A stretch of DNA of 6,827 bases from an uncultured Ruminococcus sp. (lineage in GTDB: Bacteria; Bacillota; Clostridia; Oscillospirales; Ruminococcaceae): NCBI GenBank assembly GCA_945876155.1, contig CAMCMW010000079.1:1-6827 (forward strand). Reading direction: 5' to 3'. The translations under genes and the position numbers were made by a program. Positions 6,045-6,827 of this stretch are shown one piece after another. Every line of letters starts with the position of its first letter. Position 1 is the stretch's first letter. The notes beneath the pieces are model-generated. The model did no database searches. It was given only the letters and a program-made list of their open reading frames with translations, and was not told the DNA's origin.

Positions 6045-6563
6045 ATGTTTCTGAAACACCTCTACTTCGGAACAGGAAAAGGCAAAACTACAGCCGCTTT
6101 GGGACTTGCTCTGAGAGCGTCCGGCAGCGGCATGAGAGTTCATATTGTTCAGTTTTTAAAGGGTACGGACACAGGTGAACTTCACTCCCTTGAACGGCTT
6201 GAAAATGTGACTATAAGCAGGTGTGACAGAAACTACGGCTTTTCCTTTAAAATGACAGATAAGGACAAAGCTGATATAACAAACTGCCACAACAGTAATC
6301 TGAAAGCGGCAGTTGAAATGGTGGACAGCGGCAAAGTGGATATGCTGATACTGGACGAGATAGTAGACGCATACAACTTAAATCTCGTTGACAGAGATGC
6401 TGTCATTTCACTTATTTCCGGCGAACCGCAAGCTGAAATAGTTATGACCGGACATAATCCGGAACAGATTTTTATTGACTGTGCCGACTATGTAAGTGAG
6501 ATAAAAGCTATAAAACACCCATTTGAAAAAGGTATCAGTTCAAGAAAAGGTATTGAATATTAA
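6045..6563 (+). CDS. cobO: Corrinoid adenosyltransferase, BtuR/CobA/CobO type
   Basis: Transfers the adenosyl group of ATP to reduced cobalt in corrinoids such as cob(I)yrinic acid a,c-diamide or cob(I)alamin, forming the active coenzyme. The 172-residue cytoplasmic protein starts almost at its P-loop, GTGKGKTTAALG (9-20, K14), and continues with the family hallmarks LRASGSGMRVHIVQFLKG (23-40), LILDEIVDAY (101-110, D104 E105), VMTGHNP (133-139) and a C-terminal SEIKAIKHPFEKGISSRKGI (151-170). The 172-residue length fits short members without an N-terminal extension. It begins 9 nt after pyrB, and its Shine-Dalgarno (AAGGAG) overlaps the pyrB stop codon, so translation is probably coupled. No other cobalamin gene is nearby, so salvage for B12-dependent enzymes is as likely as de novo synthesis. 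The family symbol varies (btuR, cobA, cobO). Confidence 0.92.
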   Translation: MFLKHLYFGTGKGKTTAALGLALRASGSGMRVHIVQFLKGTDTGELHSLERLENVTISRCDRNYGFSFKMTDKDKADITNCHNSNLKAAVEMVDSGKVDMLILDEIVDAYNLNLVDRDAVISLISGEPQAEIVMTGHNPEQIFIDCADYVSEIKAIKHPFEKGISSRKGIEY

Positions 6564-6566
6564 ATA

Positions 6567-6603
6567 AACGCCGTACAGCTCAGTACGGCGTTAAATTTAT
6601 TTT
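6567..6603 (+). terminator. Strong intrinsic terminator ending the asnB operon, probably bidirectional
   Basis: A perfect 10-bp stem AACGCCGTAC (6567-6576) and GTACGGCGTT (6583-6592) encloses the loop AGCTCA. Downstream on the plus strand is AAATTTATTTTG. On the minus strand the stem is followed by TTTATTTAATATT, so it can also stop the convergent gene, whose stop codon is at 6597-6599. It starts 4 nt after the stop codon of the adenosyltransferase gene. Confidence 0.88.
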
Positions 6604-6827
6604 GTAAACACAAAAGATTCAAGGTCAAAAATATTGCGGTCATTAAACGCATGAGCAAACCAGCCGTTGTAAACATGGTTCACTTTCAAAAAAACGCTGT
6701 GTCTTCCGGTCACGTTTTTCACACAGGTCTGATACACTCCGTCATGGGTACCGATATCGCAGACGCCTATTTCCTCCCCGTTTTCATAATCATCAATGAC
6801 AATATGAATCTGCCCCGGACAGCCTGC
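6597..6827 (-). CDS. C-terminal end of a protein with a CBM6-like carbohydrate-binding domain, 5' part outside the window
   Basis: The last 76 residues of a minus-strand gene enter from the right edge in a frame open to the window end. The pattern GQIHIVIDD, GEEIGVCDIG, VYQTCVKNVTGRHSVFLKV and a terminal FDLESFVFTK fits the second half of a family 6 type carbohydrate-binding beta-sandwich. That half usually runs G.I.v..d, a TGxHx(V/L)(Y/F)L strand, and ends in an (F/L)(D/N)x(D/E)xFxF strand. Such domains are often appended to secreted plant-polysaccharide hydrolases, so the whole protein may be a glycoside hydrolase; the catalytic part is not visible. It converges on the asnB operon and shares its terminator. 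Family assignment is moderately sure from a fragment; a related beta-sandwich module is the main alternative. Confidence 0.7.
   Translation of the reverse strand, partial: AGCPGQIHIVIDDYENGEEIGVCDIGTHDGVYQTCVKNVTGRHSVFLKVNHVYNGWFAHAFNDRNIFDLESFVFTK

Overview
The window looks like a chromosomal segment from a low-to-moderate-GC Firmicute, most likely a gut or rumen Clostridia of the Ruminococcus type. This rests on four things: strong GGAGG-type Shine-Dalgarno sites, SigA-like promoters with AT-rich spacers, lipoproteins of a clostridial style (including one that reads as DUF4358), and the end of a protein that looks like a family 6 carbohydrate-binding module. The genus is an inference from style, not from a marker gene.

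Layout: the left third is read on the minus strand. Moving away from the divergent promoter region at 2113-2368, it holds a membrane-anchored SGNH hydrolase (1249-2112), then a DUF4358-like lipoprotein (750-1232) 16 nt further on. A 119-bp palindromic MITE-like element (631-749) starts directly after the lipoprotein stop codon, followed by a probable intrinsic terminator (590-623). Next comes the first part of an oligopeptide-type ABC transporter solute-binding lipoprotein (559 to the window edge), which starts at TTG.

The right two thirds hold a tightly packed plus-strand operon: asnB (glutamine-dependent asparagine synthetase), an unassigned HD-domain phosphohydrolase, pyrB (aspartate carbamoyltransferase catalytic chain with an extra C-terminal zinc ribbon) and a BtuR/CobA-type corrinoid adenosyltransferase. 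Gaps are 16, 24 and 9 nt, each gene has its own Shine-Dalgarno site, and no internal terminator is visible. The operon has one good promoter (TTGCAA-17-TATAAT) and ends in a strong hairpin at 6567-6592. That hairpin is shared with a convergent minus-strand gene cut by the right edge, whose last 76 residues resemble a CBM6 domain.

How the genes fit together: AsnB and PyrB both consume aspartate, one for asparagine and one for pyrimidines, so their co-transcription puts two aspartate-using branches under one promoter. The HD protein between them probably acts on a nucleotide or other phosphate ester, but its substrate is unknown. The corrinoid adenosyltransferase has no obvious metabolic link and may be a passenger. 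The minus-strand SGNH and DUF4358 pair faces the cell envelope.

Most worth a second look: the PyrB chain carrying only the zinc domain of PyrI without its nucleotide-binding domain; the inserted palindromic element that separates a gene from its terminator; and a 9-bp dyad whose two arms sit exactly on the -35 boxes of the two divergent promoters.
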